Assembly: GCF_000011005.1 (NCBI RefSeq) | Contig: NC_013665.1 | Location: 496,001-560,000 of the forward strand | DNA length: 64,000 bases | Origin: Methanocella paludicola SANAE | Lineage (GTDB): Archaea; Halobacteriota; Methanocellia; Methanocellales; Methanocellaceae | Direction: 5' to 3' | Part shown: positions 33,405-43,142 of the stretch, piece by piece | Layout: each line of letters opens with the position of its first letter | Position numbering within the stretch: the stretch's first letter is position 1 | The notes under the pieces: model-generated | The model's input: the letters and a program-made list of their open reading frames with translations, nothing else | Told to the model about the DNA's origin: nothing | Databases searched by the model: none | Translations under genes and position numbers: made by a program

Positions 33405-34355
33405 ATGTTTAAGTATGATACACCACAAAAGGTCTATGAGGTCGGCAGGGCAAAAGTCGGTGGAAACCCTGGCGAATACCCGACCGTTTTAGCGGGTTCC
33501 ATATTCTACAACAAGGAGCCCATCTTCGCAAGCAAGGAGGACAGCGCGAAGGGCATCTTCAACAAGGAAGGTGCGGAAAAGCTCATCAGGCAGCAGGAGG
33601 AGATGTCGGACATCACCGGCAACAAGGTCTGGGTACAGATCGTCTCCGAGACTGAAGAGTCCATGATCAAGTACATCGAGTGGTACTCGAACGTCGGCAA
33701 GGACGCGTTCCTGGTCGACTCGACCGTGGCATCCGCCAGGATCGCCGGCGCAAAGAAGGCCGACGAGATCGGCATATCCGACAGGGTCATCTACAACTCC
33801 ATCAACGCCGCCGCACAGCAGGCCGAGATGGACGCGATCAAGCCCCTAAAGTTCACCTCCGCCATCATCCTCGGCTTCAACGCCGTCGATATGTCCGTCA
33901 AGGGCAGGATGGAGATGTTCACCAAGGGCGGCGCAGGCCAGGCAAAGGGCATGCTCACCCTCGGTACCGAGAAGGGCATCACCAGGCCGTTACTCGATGT
34001 AGCGGCAACCCCGTTGGGCAGCGGTTCCGGTGCGACCTACAGGTCCATCTTCGCCGTGAAGTCCCAGCTCGGAGAGCCCGTAGGCGGCGGCTACCACAAC
34101 ATCCCGTCCGCATGGGCGTGGCTGAAGAAGTTCAAGAAGCAGCCGGGCAAGGAAGGCGCGTACATGCCGTCGGACATCGGCAGCAACCTCGTCGCCATCA
34201 CCCTGGGCTGCAACTTCTGTCTCTACGGCCCCATCGAGCACTCCGTCGAGGTCTTCCCCGCGGTCGCCATGAACGACATCATCGTCGCCGAGGCCGCAAA
34301 GGACCTGGGCACCGCTCCGCTGTCGGAAGTCAACCCGCTGACCAAGCTGGCATAA
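33405..34355 (+). CDS. mtrH: Methyl-H4MPT:CoM methyltransferase subunit H
   Basis: The 316-residue soluble subunit has the TIM-barrel methyltransferase core (YPTVLAGSIFYNKEPIF, FLVDSTVASARIAG). It transfers the methyl group from methyl-tetrahydropterin to the Co(I) of MtrA. A GGGAGGAG ribosome site at 33390-33397 precedes it. It ends the operon and is followed by a hairpin. Confidence 0.97.
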   Translation: MFKYDTPQKVYEVGRAKVGGNPGEYPTVLAGSIFYNKEPIFASKEDSAKGIFNKEGAEKLIRQQEEMSDITGNKVWVQIVSETEESMIKYIEWYSNVGKDAFLVDSTVASARIAGAKKADEIGISDRVIYNSINAAAQQAEMDAIKPLKFTSAIILGFNAVDMSVKGRMEMFTKGGAGQAKGMLTLGTEKGITRPLLDVAATPLGSGSGATYRSIFAVKSQLGEPVGGGYHNIPSAWAWLKKFKKQPGKEGAYMPSDIGSNLVAITLGCNFCLYGPIEHSVEVFPAVAMNDIIVAEAAKDLGTAPLSEVNPLTKLA

Positions 34356-34363
34356 AACTACAT

Positions 34364-34402
34364 AGGGAGCCGTTCAATAAACGGCTTCCTGTTATCTTTT
34401 TT
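34364..34402 (+). terminator. mtr operon terminator
   Basis: AGCCGTT (34369-34375... loop CAATA) pairs with AACGGCT, extended by GG/CC beyond a small bulge. It is 10 bases after the mtrH stop and is followed by CTTTTTT at 34396-34402, a normal archaeal stop signal. Confidence 0.7.
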
Positions 34403-34468
34403 AGCATAATACTTAAGTATCCCATTAACTATTACTAGATGCTCGAACCGTAAAAAAACTGTATTAAG

Positions 34469-35803
34469 GTGTTTTCATTGTCGTCCACCGAAGACTTCGT
34501 GCTCGTGACACTACTGACCTTGTGCCTGCTACTCTTCGCCGCAAAGATCGGCGGCGAGCTGGCGAGGCGCTTCGGGATAGCGGCCGTGGTCGGCGAGCTG
34601 TTTGCTGGCATTATCCTTGCGCCCACTCTGCTGGGTGGTCTGCATGTCATGGGCATGCAGCTCATTGTGGTGAACGACGAGGTCAAAATGTTCGCCGAGC
34701 TCGGCGCCATACTCCTGCTATTCCTCGTGGGCCTCGAGACCCGGTTCGCGGACTTCACGAAAAGCGGCCTCCTGGCCACGATCGTCGCCTGCGGCGGCGT
34801 CATTGTGCCGTTCGTCCTGGGCTATGCCCTGGTCATCGCCTGGGGCTATCCCTATAAAGAGGCCCTGCTCGTCGGGGCTGCGTTGACCGCTACGAGCATC
34901 GCCATCACCGTAAAAGTGCTCAAGGATATTGGCCGCTTCCAGACTAAGGAAAGCGGCATATTGATCGGAGCAGCCGTGATCGACGACGTGCTGGGCCTGA
35001 TCGTGCTAGCCATCGTGCTCGGCCTGGTCGAGGGCGGCGAGCTGAACTTGATCGATATCGGCATTGTAACAGTACAATCGGTCGGCGTATGGCTGGCCCT
35101 TACCATCGTGGGTGTTTTCGGCATCGCGAAGCTGATCGACCGCCTGTGCCCGCGGAAAGAATGTCCGCGCATGTCCGGTATACAGGGCGAGCTCTACGGG
35201 CCGAACTCGCCCGGTATCCACTGTATCCTGAAGTGCGATGGCACCCAGGAAGCGTCCGCGATCGCCCTGTGCTTTAGCTACGCATATGTGGCGGGCCTGG
35301 CGGGCCTGGCGCCGATCCTCGGGGCATTCGCAGCCGGTATGACCATTGCCGAGACCAAGATCCTGGCGACCATACAGGATGTTACAGAAAAAATTAATTT
35401 CCTCATGGCGCCACTCTTCTTCGTCGTCATAGGGACGTACGTAGACCTCTCCGGGCTAACTGTCGATTCGCTGATCTTCGCCTCAATATTGATCGCGCTG
35501 GCGATGGTCGGCAAGATCATAGGATGCGGCCTGCCACTTTATGTGATGAACCGGGACCCGGCCCGGGCGATCATCGTGGGCCTGGGCATGATGTCCCGGG
35601 GCGAAGTCGGGCTCATCATTGCCGGTATAGGCGCTACGTCCGGCATATTCTCGAACGAAGTATTTTCCGCCGTGGTGCTCATGGTGGTCGTAACTACGGT
35701 CGTCACGCCCATAGCGCTCTCTCAGGCTTATAAGCGCTTAAAGTTCACTACGCCAGTGACCTTACCGTGCATATCGGATGAAGAATGCGCCCGGAGCCCT
35801 TAA
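34469..35803 (+). CDS. CPA2-family cation:proton antiporter
   Basis: GTG 34469 gives 444 residues; TTG 34478 is an alternative. There are about 12 membrane segments in the NapA/Kef fold: ELFAGIILAPTLLGG, ALLVGAALTATSIAITVKVL and the ion-binding region VIDDVLGLIVLAIVLG near residues 170-187 (paired Asp). A soluble loop with Cys (CPRKECPRMSG) lies near residue 230. It probably exports Na+ or K+ in exchange for protons. Confidence 0.85.
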   Translation: MFSLSSTEDFVLVTLLTLCLLLFAAKIGGELARRFGIAAVVGELFAGIILAPTLLGGLHVMGMQLIVVNDEVKMFAELGAILLLFLVGLETRFADFTKSGLLATIVACGGVIVPFVLGYALVIAWGYPYKEALLVGAALTATSIAITVKVLKDIGRFQTKESGILIGAAVIDDVLGLIVLAIVLGLVEGGELNLIDIGIVTVQSVGVWLALTIVGVFGIAKLIDRLCPRKECPRMSGIQGELYGPNSPGIHCILKCDGTQEASAIALCFSYAYVAGLAGLAPILGAFAAGMTIAETKILATIQDVTEKINFLMAPLFFVVIGTYVDLSGLTVDSLIFASILIALAMVGKIIGCGLPLYVMNRDPARAIIVGLGMMSRGEVGLIIAGIGATSGIFSNEVFSAVVLMVVVTTVVTPIALSQAYKRLKFTTPVTLPCISDEECARSP

Positions 35804-35812
35804 AGAACATTT

Positions 35813-37270
35813 TTAGATCCTGAAGCCTTTAATAGCATACCGGACAAGGACCATCACGGGAATGATCTCCAGCCGGCCTATCCACATGTTCAAGATGACT
35901 AAGACCTTTCCGATGGCGGGCATCTCAGGGTTGATGACGCCGCAGGAGACCCCCACATTACCCTGGGCGGAACATACGTCAAAGAGGATATCGATTAAAT
36001 TATATTGCGCGCCGGCGATGTGCGATAACAGGAACATGCTGATTACGATGGAGAATATCCAGAGGAAGGATATGAGCGAGGCTTCAGCCATCTCCTGGTC
36101 TATCGTGTCCTCAGTCACCCGCTTTCCGCTGATCTTGATCGCCACGATGGAATTCTTGGACTGGAACATCCGGGCGAGCCACAGCTTGATCTCGTTCCAA
36201 ATAAAAATGACCCTGGCCACTTTTATGCCGCTGGCGGTGGACCCGGCACAACCGCCGATGATCATGGCGATGGATATGAGGAACAGGGCGGATTGGGACC
36301 ATTGAGATACGTCAGCCGATTGTAGCCCTGTGCCCGTGATCGCCGTGATGAACTGGAACACCGAGTACCTGATGGATGCCAGGATATCGTTGTAGTAGTA
36401 AAAATTTTCCAGGGATAATAATAGCGCTCCAATCACGATTATAATTAAGAACACTTTTACCTGAGGGTCCCGGAATAAGCTTAACACGCCTTTTCCTATA
36501 GCGCGGTACACGACGGCGAATGGCAGAGCGCCGGCGATCATTATCGGCAGTAACGCGAGCTCGATCGGGATGCTGTGAAAAGCGGCAATGCTATCGCTAT
36601 CAATGGAAAACCCTCCTGTGCTGATGGCGACCAGCGCGGTATTGACGGCCGGCCACACGGGCATACCTGCCACCAGCAGAAGAACAAAGGATACAATAGT
36701 CAGCGCCAGGTAGAGGACCCATATCACCTTCAAAGTCGACCGAATGCTCGGCAATATCTTATCTCTACGGCCCTCCGACTGGTAGAGCATGAACGTGCTC
36801 GTGCCCGGGCGGATGAGGATCGTTACCATGAGCAGGATCACGCCCAGGCCCGCGAACCACTGGGTAACGCTGCGCCATAACAATATGATCGGGTCGGCCT
36901 GCTCCGGGCCCGTAATCATCGTAAAGCCGGTGCTCGTCCACCCGGAGATCGACTCAAAGAACGCGTCGATGGGGCTCATATGCCCGGTGACCATGAAGGG
37001 CAGCGCGCTGATCGCAGGAACGATGATATATGCGATCGCGGCGATGACCATGGCGTGGCGTAATTCCGGCTCTCCGCTCTTAGGGTAAATGGTATTTAAG
37101 GCAAGGCCGGCGCCTATGCCGATGACAGCCCCATAGAAAAAGCCATCTGCGGTCCCGGGCCTGCCCGTAAGGGCCGATATCGTGGCCATCGCCAGCATGA
37201 TAGCTCCTATGATGATGAAGAGACCTTTTAAATTACTTAAGATGATCTTCAGGTCCCCGCCTGACAGCAT
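35813..37270 (-). CDS. trkH: TrkH-type potassium uptake channel subunit
   Basis: The 485-residue membrane protein has the four-pore-loop Trk/Ktr fold, with filter-like segments WTSTGFTM, VAISTGGFS, ITGTGLQ and AQGNVGVSCG, and the conserved IGGCAGSTASGIK. It starts immediately after the TrkA stop, so the two are one operon. TrkA gates it with NAD(H) or ATP. Confidence 0.9.
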   Translation of the reverse strand: MLSGGDLKIILSNLKGLFIIIGAIMLAMATISALTGRPGTADGFFYGAVIGIGAGLALNTIYPKSGEPELRHAMVIAAIAYIIVPAISALPFMVTGHMSPIDAFFESISGWTSTGFTMITGPEQADPIILLWRSVTQWFAGLGVILLMVTILIRPGTSTFMLYQSEGRRDKILPSIRSTLKVIWVLYLALTIVSFVLLLVAGMPVWPAVNTALVAISTGGFSIDSDSIAAFHSIPIELALLPIMIAGALPFAVVYRAIGKGVLSLFRDPQVKVFLIIIVIGALLLSLENFYYYNDILASIRYSVFQFITAITGTGLQSADVSQWSQSALFLISIAMIIGGCAGSTASGIKVARVIFIWNEIKLWLARMFQSKNSIVAIKISGKRVTEDTIDQEMAEASLISFLWIFSIVISMFLLSHIAGAQYNLIDILFDVCSAQGNVGVSCGVINPEMPAIGKVLVILNMWIGRLEIIPVMVLVRYAIKGFRI

Positions 37271-37939
37271 TCATCTCACCAGGTTGCCAACTGAGAACGT
37301 ATTAAAGACCTTGTCGGCGAGGTTTTTCCTGATAAAGACGAACACGGAGTCTCCCGGCAGGACGACCGTGTTGCCGTCCGGTATGATGACATCGTCCCCC
37401 CTCTCGACGGCTATGACGAGTACGTTGCTGGGGAGGCCGATGTCCTTGATGGACCTGCCGGCCGCCTTCGTGCCTTCCTTGATGAGGATGTCCACGATCT
37501 CCGCCTTGCCGGCGCCTATGGTAACGAAGTCATTGATGCCGGGCCTGAGCATATTGTTGTATATGTCTTCGGCCACAATAGCGCTCGGGTTTTTATGGAT
37601 CGTGATGCCCTCCCTCTGGAATATGTCCTCGTGCTCGAACTCGTTCACGATGGACCGGAGGTTCTTCACCCCTTTATCCTTCGCCTGGAGCAGAGCCAGG
37701 AGGTTCACGGCGTCGCTGCTCGTCGTCGCTATCACCGCATCCGTCTCTGAAACCCCGGCCTCGTCGAGAATAGTGGCCGATGTCGCGTCCCCGTTCACGC
37801 TGATGAGGTCGTACTTCGTGACGATGTCGTTGCATTTCTTGGCATTATTGTCGATGACCACCACGTTGTGCTTTTCAGCGACGGCGATGCGCGCCAGGTT
37901 CTGCCCTATGCCCCCGAGCCCTATGATGATGATGTGCAT
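37271..37939 (-). CDS. trkA: TrkA potassium uptake regulator
   Basis: The 222-residue cytoplasmic protein has an RCK_N Rossmann domain (MHIIIIGLGGIGQNLARIA, then VVIDNNAKKC) and a TrkA-C domain with IPDGNTVVLPGDSVFVF. It is the regulatory subunit for TrkH. The TATA-like TTTATAAC on this strand lies at about 37983-37990, about 45 bases before the ATG. Confidence 0.9.
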   Translation of the reverse strand: MHIIIIGLGGIGQNLARIAVAEKHNVVVIDNNAKKCNDIVTKYDLISVNGDATSATILDEAGVSETDAVIATTSSDAVNLLALLQAKDKGVKNLRSIVNEFEHEDIFQREGITIHKNPSAIVAEDIYNNMLRPGINDFVTIGAGKAEIVDILIKEGTKAAGRSIKDIGLPSNVLVIAVERGDDVIIPDGNTVVLPGDSVFVFIRKNLADKVFNTFSVGNLVR

Positions 37940-37998
37940 GGTAATGCCCGAATGAATATTTCTAAAGAGTTAAGGGCTAATGTTATAAATAGTCTATA

Positions 37999-38036
37999 GT
38001 AAAACGGGGGAGGCCCCGTAAAACGGGAAAGGCCCC
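37999..38036. repeat. Tandem 19-bp GC-rich repeat
   Basis: GTAAAACGGGGGAGGCCCC (37999-38017) is followed directly by GTAAAACGGGAAAGGCCCC (38018-38036), 17 of 19 bases the same. It stands out in AT-rich DNA between the divergent trkA and mmp14 genes, just upstream of the trkA TATA box. It may be a regulator site or replication slippage. Confidence 0.6.
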
Positions 38037-38103
38037 AAACAAAAAATATATCGTCTACCATAAGAAAATTATGACAATTACATTCATGATCTGAGTGATT
38101 TCG

Positions 38104-39618
38104 ATGCAGCTAAAGCCTTTAAGCAGACTACTGGGGCCCAAGCCACATATTGCGGACAGCCCCTATCTATCACTGGTCCCGAAGACCGGCTCCCCTGGCA
38201 TGAGCGCCAAGATCGACCTGTCCACCACGTCATACTACGTAGTGGCGTCGGTGGAGATGGGCAACACCACGACCAAGTGCATTCTCACGGCCACCAACCT
38301 GGAAACCGGCAAGACGTACCTGCTCAACAAGACCGTCAAGATGTCCAGGGACGTCAGGCCGCCGAAAGAGGGAGAAAAGGTGTTCGGCAAGACCCTGGAC
38401 GGAAAGAAGCTGACCCGGGAGTCGGTCGGCGAGCTCGTCCGCCAGACCCTGGAGGAGGCCCATAAGGCTGCAGGGCTGACCATCAGCCAGGACCTGAACT
38501 TCGTCGTGCGCTCGACGGGCGTCGTGGCCGGTTTCGATAAGCCGGAAGACGTTGGATCGTTCATTTTAGCCCTGGCGGACGGCTGCATCACGGCAGGAGT
38601 GCCGCCCAAGAACATGACCCCCGCCATGAACAAGGATAACCTTAACCCCCCGCGCCTCAGAAAATTCTCCCAGCTCGATAAGGTCTATTTCGACGGCGCG
38701 GTGGCCAGCGTGCTGCCGCCCATGGGCAGCAGCGGCGTCGAGATCGTCGCCAACGAGATGGAGGGCGAGCTGGCTACGGCCGGCATCAAGGAAGCCGCAA
38801 AATGGGCTGGCGTCGACTTCCGGAACCCTGTGTGCAGCATCGACTTCGGCACCACGCTCAAGGGGCGTATGACCAACGACCTTGCCCCGTACTCCAGGAC
38901 CATCGGCAATTTCTGCGGCCTGGCCGGCGCCGTGCCCGACGCCATCGTGAGGGGCTCGGGCCTGGTCGACAGTGAATTCGGCAACGTGCTCGACATCACC
39001 ACGAAAGAGAGGCCCGGCCTCCTGGCGGAGATCATGAACAGCAAGGGCATCGAGGAGCACGCGAAGTGGGCCCACGAGATGGTCCAGATCGACGTCGTGC
39101 CCGACGAACGGAGATGGTGGGGCAGCGTGCCCGTGAACCCGAAGGCCGCCCGCAACAACGGGGTGACTTTGATAGGGTGCGAGGTCGGCGAGAACGGCAA
39201 GGACCTTCCGAAGCTGAACGAGGTCGGGGCGTCCCTCATCAAGAAATACAACGTCAACACGATGCTCGCGACGCTGGACCTGGTCAGCGCGATGATCGCA
39301 GAGCGCCTTCTTAAAAAAGCGCTGGAGAATAACTTAATATCAAGTAAGACCACCATAGGTATTACCGGCCGTGCCGGGATCACGGGCGACAAGCCCGCCC
39401 TCATACTCCAGAAGGTGACGGAGATGGGGATCTTCGACAGCCCGAACGACCACCTCGTGTTCTGCGACGACGGCCTGGCGAGGGGCGCAGCGGTCATGGC
39501 CCGGTGCATGAACTCCTACGGCACGCCGAAGAACCCGCTCGGCGGGCTCCGGGGCGGAAAGTGCATCCTGGGAGCGCGCATGAAGCTGCAGAATAAGGAT
39601 AAAAAGACCGAGGCTTAA
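38104..39618 (+). CDS. Methanogenesis marker protein 14
   Basis: ATG 38104 gives 504 residues; GTG 38095 is possible. The protein has an actin/acetate-kinase-like ATPase pattern (VASVEMGNTTTKCILTATNL, CSIDFGTTLKGRMT, GLARGAAVMARC) and matches the methanogen-specific family known as marker 14, related to MtxX/glutamate mutase L-like reactivases. The exact function is not known. It is followed 4 bases later by the next gene. Confidence 0.8.
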   Translation: MQLKPLSRLLGPKPHIADSPYLSLVPKTGSPGMSAKIDLSTTSYYVVASVEMGNTTTKCILTATNLETGKTYLLNKTVKMSRDVRPPKEGEKVFGKTLDGKKLTRESVGELVRQTLEEAHKAAGLTISQDLNFVVRSTGVVAGFDKPEDVGSFILALADGCITAGVPPKNMTPAMNKDNLNPPRLRKFSQLDKVYFDGAVASVLPPMGSSGVEIVANEMEGELATAGIKEAAKWAGVDFRNPVCSIDFGTTLKGRMTNDLAPYSRTIGNFCGLAGAVPDAIVRGSGLVDSEFGNVLDITTKERPGLLAEIMNSKGIEEHAKWAHEMVQIDVVPDERRWWGSVPVNPKAARNNGVTLIGCEVGENGKDLPKLNEVGASLIKKYNVNTMLATLDLVSAMIAERLLKKALENNLISSKTTIGITGRAGITGDKPALILQKVTEMGIFDSPNDHLVFCDDGLARGAAVMARCMNSYGTPKNPLGGLRGGKCILGARMKLQNKDKKTEA

Positions 39619-39622
39619 CGAT

Positions 39623-39961
39623 ATGGCCTGCCTGAACGACTACGATTACGATATACTCTTATCGCACCAGACCTACGCCGAGTCCGAGAAGTTCATCCTC
39701 TCGAAATACTGGGAGACCTACTACGTGGAGCCCGGCTATACCGTGCTGAACCTCCGCATACTGGGCAGCGAGTACGTGCCCATCGCCGTCGAGGACAACA
39801 CGGACAACCTGATCCTGCCCTACACGAAGCCCTGCATGGGCACCTTCGTCGTGCGCATCAAGCACGTACCCCAGGAAGTAGAGCGCATCCGGAAGAGCTT
39901 CGAGAGGACGATCACGCTCAAGCAGTGGCGTAAGAACGTCGACGAGTCTAAAGCAAAATAG
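39623..39961 (+). CDS. DUF1894-type methanogen protein
   Basis: The 112-residue protein has FILSKYWETYYVEPGYTVLN and the highly conserved LPYTKPCMGTFVVRI segment of DUF1894 proteins, which occur in methanogens. The single Cys is in that motif. It lies between mmp14 and the basic protein, in one operon. Confidence 0.7.
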   Translation: MACLNDYDYDILLSHQTYAESEKFILSKYWETYYVEPGYTVLNLRILGSEYVPIAVEDNTDNLILPYTKPCMGTFVVRIKHVPQEVERIRKSFERTITLKQWRKNVDESKAK

Positions 39962-39973
39962 GGGACCACACTC

Positions 39974-40567
39974 ATGCCTGTAAAGAAGACCACGAAGAAG
40001 CCGGCCGCTAAGAAGCCGGCCCCGAAGAGATCATCTAAAGCGCCGGCAAAGAAAGCGCCGGTTGTGGACAGCTCGAAAGTTTCCGTACAGCCCAGGGAAC
40101 TCCTGGAAAAGAAAGCCATTGACAAGGGCGAGAACATCGAGAGCCTCATCACCCGGAGAAATGTCGAAGTGAAGCCCGTCGAGGAGATCATGGGCATCAG
40201 GCAAAAAGTGGATTTCCACAGCAAGCCCGTCATACCCGGCGTCTTCGACCTCCTGATACCGCCCGGCACGCCCCGGAAGCTCATCCTCAAGCTGGCAAAG
40301 GAGTACCCCGTGCAGATCGTGCGCCGGGACGACATCTACGTGCCCGTAGGCGTGTGCGACGTCGAGCGGGACCTACTGGCGATCCGCGGCGATAAGAAGA
40401 CCATCCAGAAGATGGAAAAGATCCTTTTTCAGGAGATCGATGCTTTCATCAACGGCCAGGACGCCCGGCTTCACAACTACAATAAGCCCGTCAAGCTCGA
40501 GGGCATCAGCCCCGTGGAAAAGCCCGTTAAACCAAAAGCAAAAGTAAAAGCTAAGGCGAAAAAATAA
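39974..40567 (+). CDS. Conserved methanogen protein with basic Lys/Pro/Ala tails
   Basis: The 197-residue protein has a Lys/Pro/Ala-rich N-terminus (about residues 1-28) and C-terminus (180-197), which look disordered and may bind nucleic acid. The folded centre (RKLILKLAKEYPVQIVRRDD, then VPVGVCDVERDLLAIRG) is conserved in methanogens as far as I can judge, but I cannot name the family. It is the third gene of the mmp14 operon. Confidence 0.6.
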   Translation: MPVKKTTKKPAAKKPAPKRSSKAPAKKAPVVDSSKVSVQPRELLEKKAIDKGENIESLITRRNVEVKPVEEIMGIRQKVDFHSKPVIPGVFDLLIPPGTPRKLILKLAKEYPVQIVRRDDIYVPVGVCDVERDLLAIRGDKKTIQKMEKILFQEIDAFINGQDARLHNYNKPVKLEGISPVEKPVKPKAKVKAKAKK

Positions 40568-40587
40568 TCCTTAGCTTCCTGTTATTT

Positions 40588-40929
40588 TTATCCGCCGCCT
40601 TCGCAGCTCGTGTCCATGTTGATGTCCTTGACCTTGAGGGCGTCTTCCATGCTTCTAATTTTTTTCTCGACCTCTTCCATGTCGACCCTGGCCGCGGTCT
40701 CGTCCTCTTCCTCGGTGGCGTCGGCGGCCGTGACCTCAAGGTAGCGGGTGTCGTAGTACAGGCGGGTCTTATCCAGGAGCGCCCAGGTCTTATCGTTCTC
40801 CCGCTTCATTTCGACGACCTTGCCCACGGTCCTCGTCGAGACGTACTTGACGGTCGCCCCCACGGTTATGGGCTTGCCGTACAGGTCGTTGGCCGTTATG
40901 CTTTCGCTCGCTTCCATCGTTCTCGCCAC
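40588..40929 (-). CDS. DUF2098 family methanogen protein
   Basis: GTG 40929 (or ATG 40917) gives 113 residues. The core VGATVKYVSTRTVGKVVEMK and WALLDKTRLYYDTRYLEV is typical of DUF2098, a small methanogen family with an SH3-like barrel. The C-terminus is acidic and ends with a single Cys. It converges on the gene before it. Confidence 0.75.
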   Translation of the reverse strand: MARTMEASESITANDLYGKPITVGATVKYVSTRTVGKVVEMKRENDKTWALLDKTRLYYDTRYLEVTAADATEEEDETAARVDMEEVEKKIRSMEDALKVKDINMDTSCEGGG

Positions 40930-41038
40930 TTAATACTAGGCCGACGGGATAAATAAACTTGATGCAGGCCCCCTCCGACACTTTAAATACACATCGACCC
41001 CATAAAGTATTCGAACGGCCTCAACAGATGGTGATAGG

Positions 41039-42247
41039 ATGAAGCTCACACTGAAAAAGACGCCAAAGGGCTACACGAAGGACACGCACCGCGTGGTGCC
41101 GCCCGAGGAGACGCTGGCCCGCGTGGAAAAGCTATTGCCGGGCATAGGCGTAACGAGGGTCGCGGAGATATCGGGCCTCGACCGCATCGGCATTCCGGTG
41201 TACTCGGCCATTCGCCCTGCTTCGGCCAAAGGCGCCATATCGGTCTATGCCGGGAAGGGGGCCACGCCCGTGGAGGCAAAGGTCTCGGTCATGATGGAGG
41301 CGATCGAGCGGTACTCCTCTGAGTTTCAGAAGGCCGATAAGAAGCGTGTCGTGATGGGCACGTTCACCGACGTATCCAATGGTAAGGTCGCTGTCGACCC
41401 GCAAAAGCTCATTTTGCCCGGCCAGCTTCTGCCTAACGTCCGGCTGGACTGGATCGACGGGTACGACCTCATGAATAAGAAAGAAGTGCTGCTGCCCTGT
41501 AACGCCGTTTTTCATCCATATCTTGCGCCGTTCAAGCTGTTCAGGAGTAACACGAACGGCCTTGCGTCCGGGAACACCATGGAGGAGGCCATCTTCCACG
41601 GCTTGATGGAAGTCGTGGAGAGGGACGCGTTATCTATCGCCGAGGCCACCAGGGACCCGGGCAAGGAGATCACGATCACGAAGAAGGACGGGCTCGCCTA
41701 TGAGCTATACGCCAAATTCGGAAAGGCCGGCATCGACGTGAAGCTCTGGTACCTGCCCACCGACTCGGGCATACCTACCGTGCTCGCCTCTACGGACGAT
41801 AAGGAGCTCATGGACCCATCATTACTGGTCATGGGCGTGGGCACCCATATGGACGCCCGCATCTCTGTCCTGCGCGCTTTAACGGAGGTGGCGCAGAGCC
41901 GGGCCACGCAGATCCAGGGCGCCCGGGAGGACACGGACCGGGAGAAGGTCGTCCGGACCATCGGCTACGAGCGCATGAAGCGCATGAACAGGCACTGGTA
42001 TGGCGAGGGCAAGGAGACGATCACGCTCAAGGAATTGCCGGACCTGTCCACGGACTCGCACAAGGGCGACATCGAGAAGGCCGTGAAGATGCTCAAGGGC
42101 TGCGTCGCGGCCGTCATCGTCACCGACCTGACCCGCGAGGATGTCGGCGTGCCGGTAGTGCGCGTGACCGTGCCGGGCCTCGAGATGTACGCCATCGACC
42201 ACGAGCGCATCGGCCCGCGCTGTAAGCGCCCCGTCATGAGAAAATGA
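41039..42247 (+). CDS. YcaO-type enzyme for McrA thioglycine (marker 1)
   Basis: The 402-residue YcaO protein has the ATP-binding pattern SVMMEAIERYSSE (about residues 83-95), VVERDALSIAEA and RALTEVAQSRATQ. In methanogens this YcaO with TfuA installs the thioamide at the thioglycine of McrA. A TATA box CTTTAAATAC at 40981-40990 precedes it. It overlaps tfuA by 4 bases. Confidence 0.92.
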   Translation: MKLTLKKTPKGYTKDTHRVVPPEETLARVEKLLPGIGVTRVAEISGLDRIGIPVYSAIRPASAKGAISVYAGKGATPVEAKVSVMMEAIERYSSEFQKADKKRVVMGTFTDVSNGKVAVDPQKLILPGQLLPNVRLDWIDGYDLMNKKEVLLPCNAVFHPYLAPFKLFRSNTNGLASGNTMEEAIFHGLMEVVERDALSIAEATRDPGKEITITKKDGLAYELYAKFGKAGIDVKLWYLPTDSGIPTVLASTDDKELMDPSLLVMGVGTHMDARISVLRALTEVAQSRATQIQGAREDTDREKVVRTIGYERMKRMNRHWYGEGKETITLKELPDLSTDSHKGDIEKAVKMLKGCVAAVIVTDLTREDVGVPVVRVTVPGLEMYAIDHERIGPRCKRPVMRK

Positions 42248-42897
42248 GCAAGGTCATTGTCTATCTCGGCCCAAGCCTTTCTATCGAGAAGGCTAAAGCT
42301 ATTCTGGAGGCGGATTACCGTCCGCCCATTCGCCGCGGGGACCTGAAGAAGGCCCTCAAGTCCGGCGTCGATATTGTCGGCATCATCGACGGCACATTTT
42401 TTAACGACTCGCCCGTAGCCCACAAGGAGATACTTGACGTGCTAAAAAAAGGCGTCACAGTGGTCGGAGGCTCCAGCATGGGCGCCCTCCGGGCGTCGGA
42501 GCTCGACGTGTTCGGCATGGTCGGGGTCGGCCGCATATACGAGTGCTACCGCTCGGGGCGCATCGAGGCCGACGACGAGGTGGCAGTCACCTATAACCCG
42601 GTAACTGGCGAGCAGATCTCAGAGCCTCTGGTGAACGTCCGCTACCAGCTCAAGGCCGCCGAGAAAGACGACGTTATGACGAAAAAGGAAAAAGACGCGC
42701 TCCTCTCTATGGCCGCAGGGATGCACTACCCGGACAGGACTTACCCGAATATCCTCAAGATGTCGGTCGAAAAAGGATTACTTAGCTCTGATAAAGCTGA
42801 TTCCCTTTTGAAATATATCAATGAAAAGCCTCTGAACCTCAAAGCGGAGGATGCCGTGGCCGTACTTGAGAAAATTAAAAAAATATCTATTAGCTAA
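42244..42897 (+). CDS. tfuA: TfuA partner for McrA thioamidation
   Basis: The 217-residue TfuA has the conserved VYLGPSLS opening and VVGGSSMGALRASELDVFGM (about residues 76-95). It is thought to supply sulfur to YcaO. The ATGA overlap with the YcaO gene indicates coupled translation. It is followed by the inverted-repeat element. Confidence 0.92.
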   Translation: MSKVIVYLGPSLSIEKAKAILEADYRPPIRRGDLKKALKSGVDIVGIIDGTFFNDSPVAHKEILDVLKKGVTVVGGSSMGALRASELDVFGMVGVGRIYECYRSGRIEADDEVAVTYNPVTGEQISEPLVNVRYQLKAAEKDDVMTKKEKDALLSMAAGMHYPDRTYPNILKMSVEKGLLSSDKADSLLKYINEKPLNLKAEDAVAVLEKIKKISIS

Positions 42898-42929
42898 TAA
42901 ATTTTTTTGCTTATATGTTATGCAGTCTC

Positions 42930-43055
42930 GGCGTGTCCTTAACCACAGGGGCACGGGGAGCGCAGAGTTCACAGAGATTTTTTTTATAGATGGAGGCTCA
43001 GAGGGCACAGGGCCGGTTTATTGGCTTTCCTAGGGCACAGAGATTATCGAGGCAC
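42930..43055. repeat. Left inverted repeat of the GxxExxY element
   Basis: The outer unit contains GTCCTTAACCACAGGGGC and the inner unit GGGCACAGAGATTATCGAGG. Between them the CACAG/GCACAG words repeat several times, as in the widespread repeats seen beside GxxExxY and four-helix-bundle genes. Each unit matches the right side in reverse. Confidence 0.7.
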
Positions 43056-43142
43056 GGTTGACCAATAAACAGTTCATGAGGAATAACATATATTTTCATT
43101 TTAATGAAAAAACCTATAACCTATTACAATAATTACATTTTT

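Noticed and set aside
37982-38040. Possible CRISPR-like repeat array
   Set aside because: Only two directly adjacent copies with no spacers.
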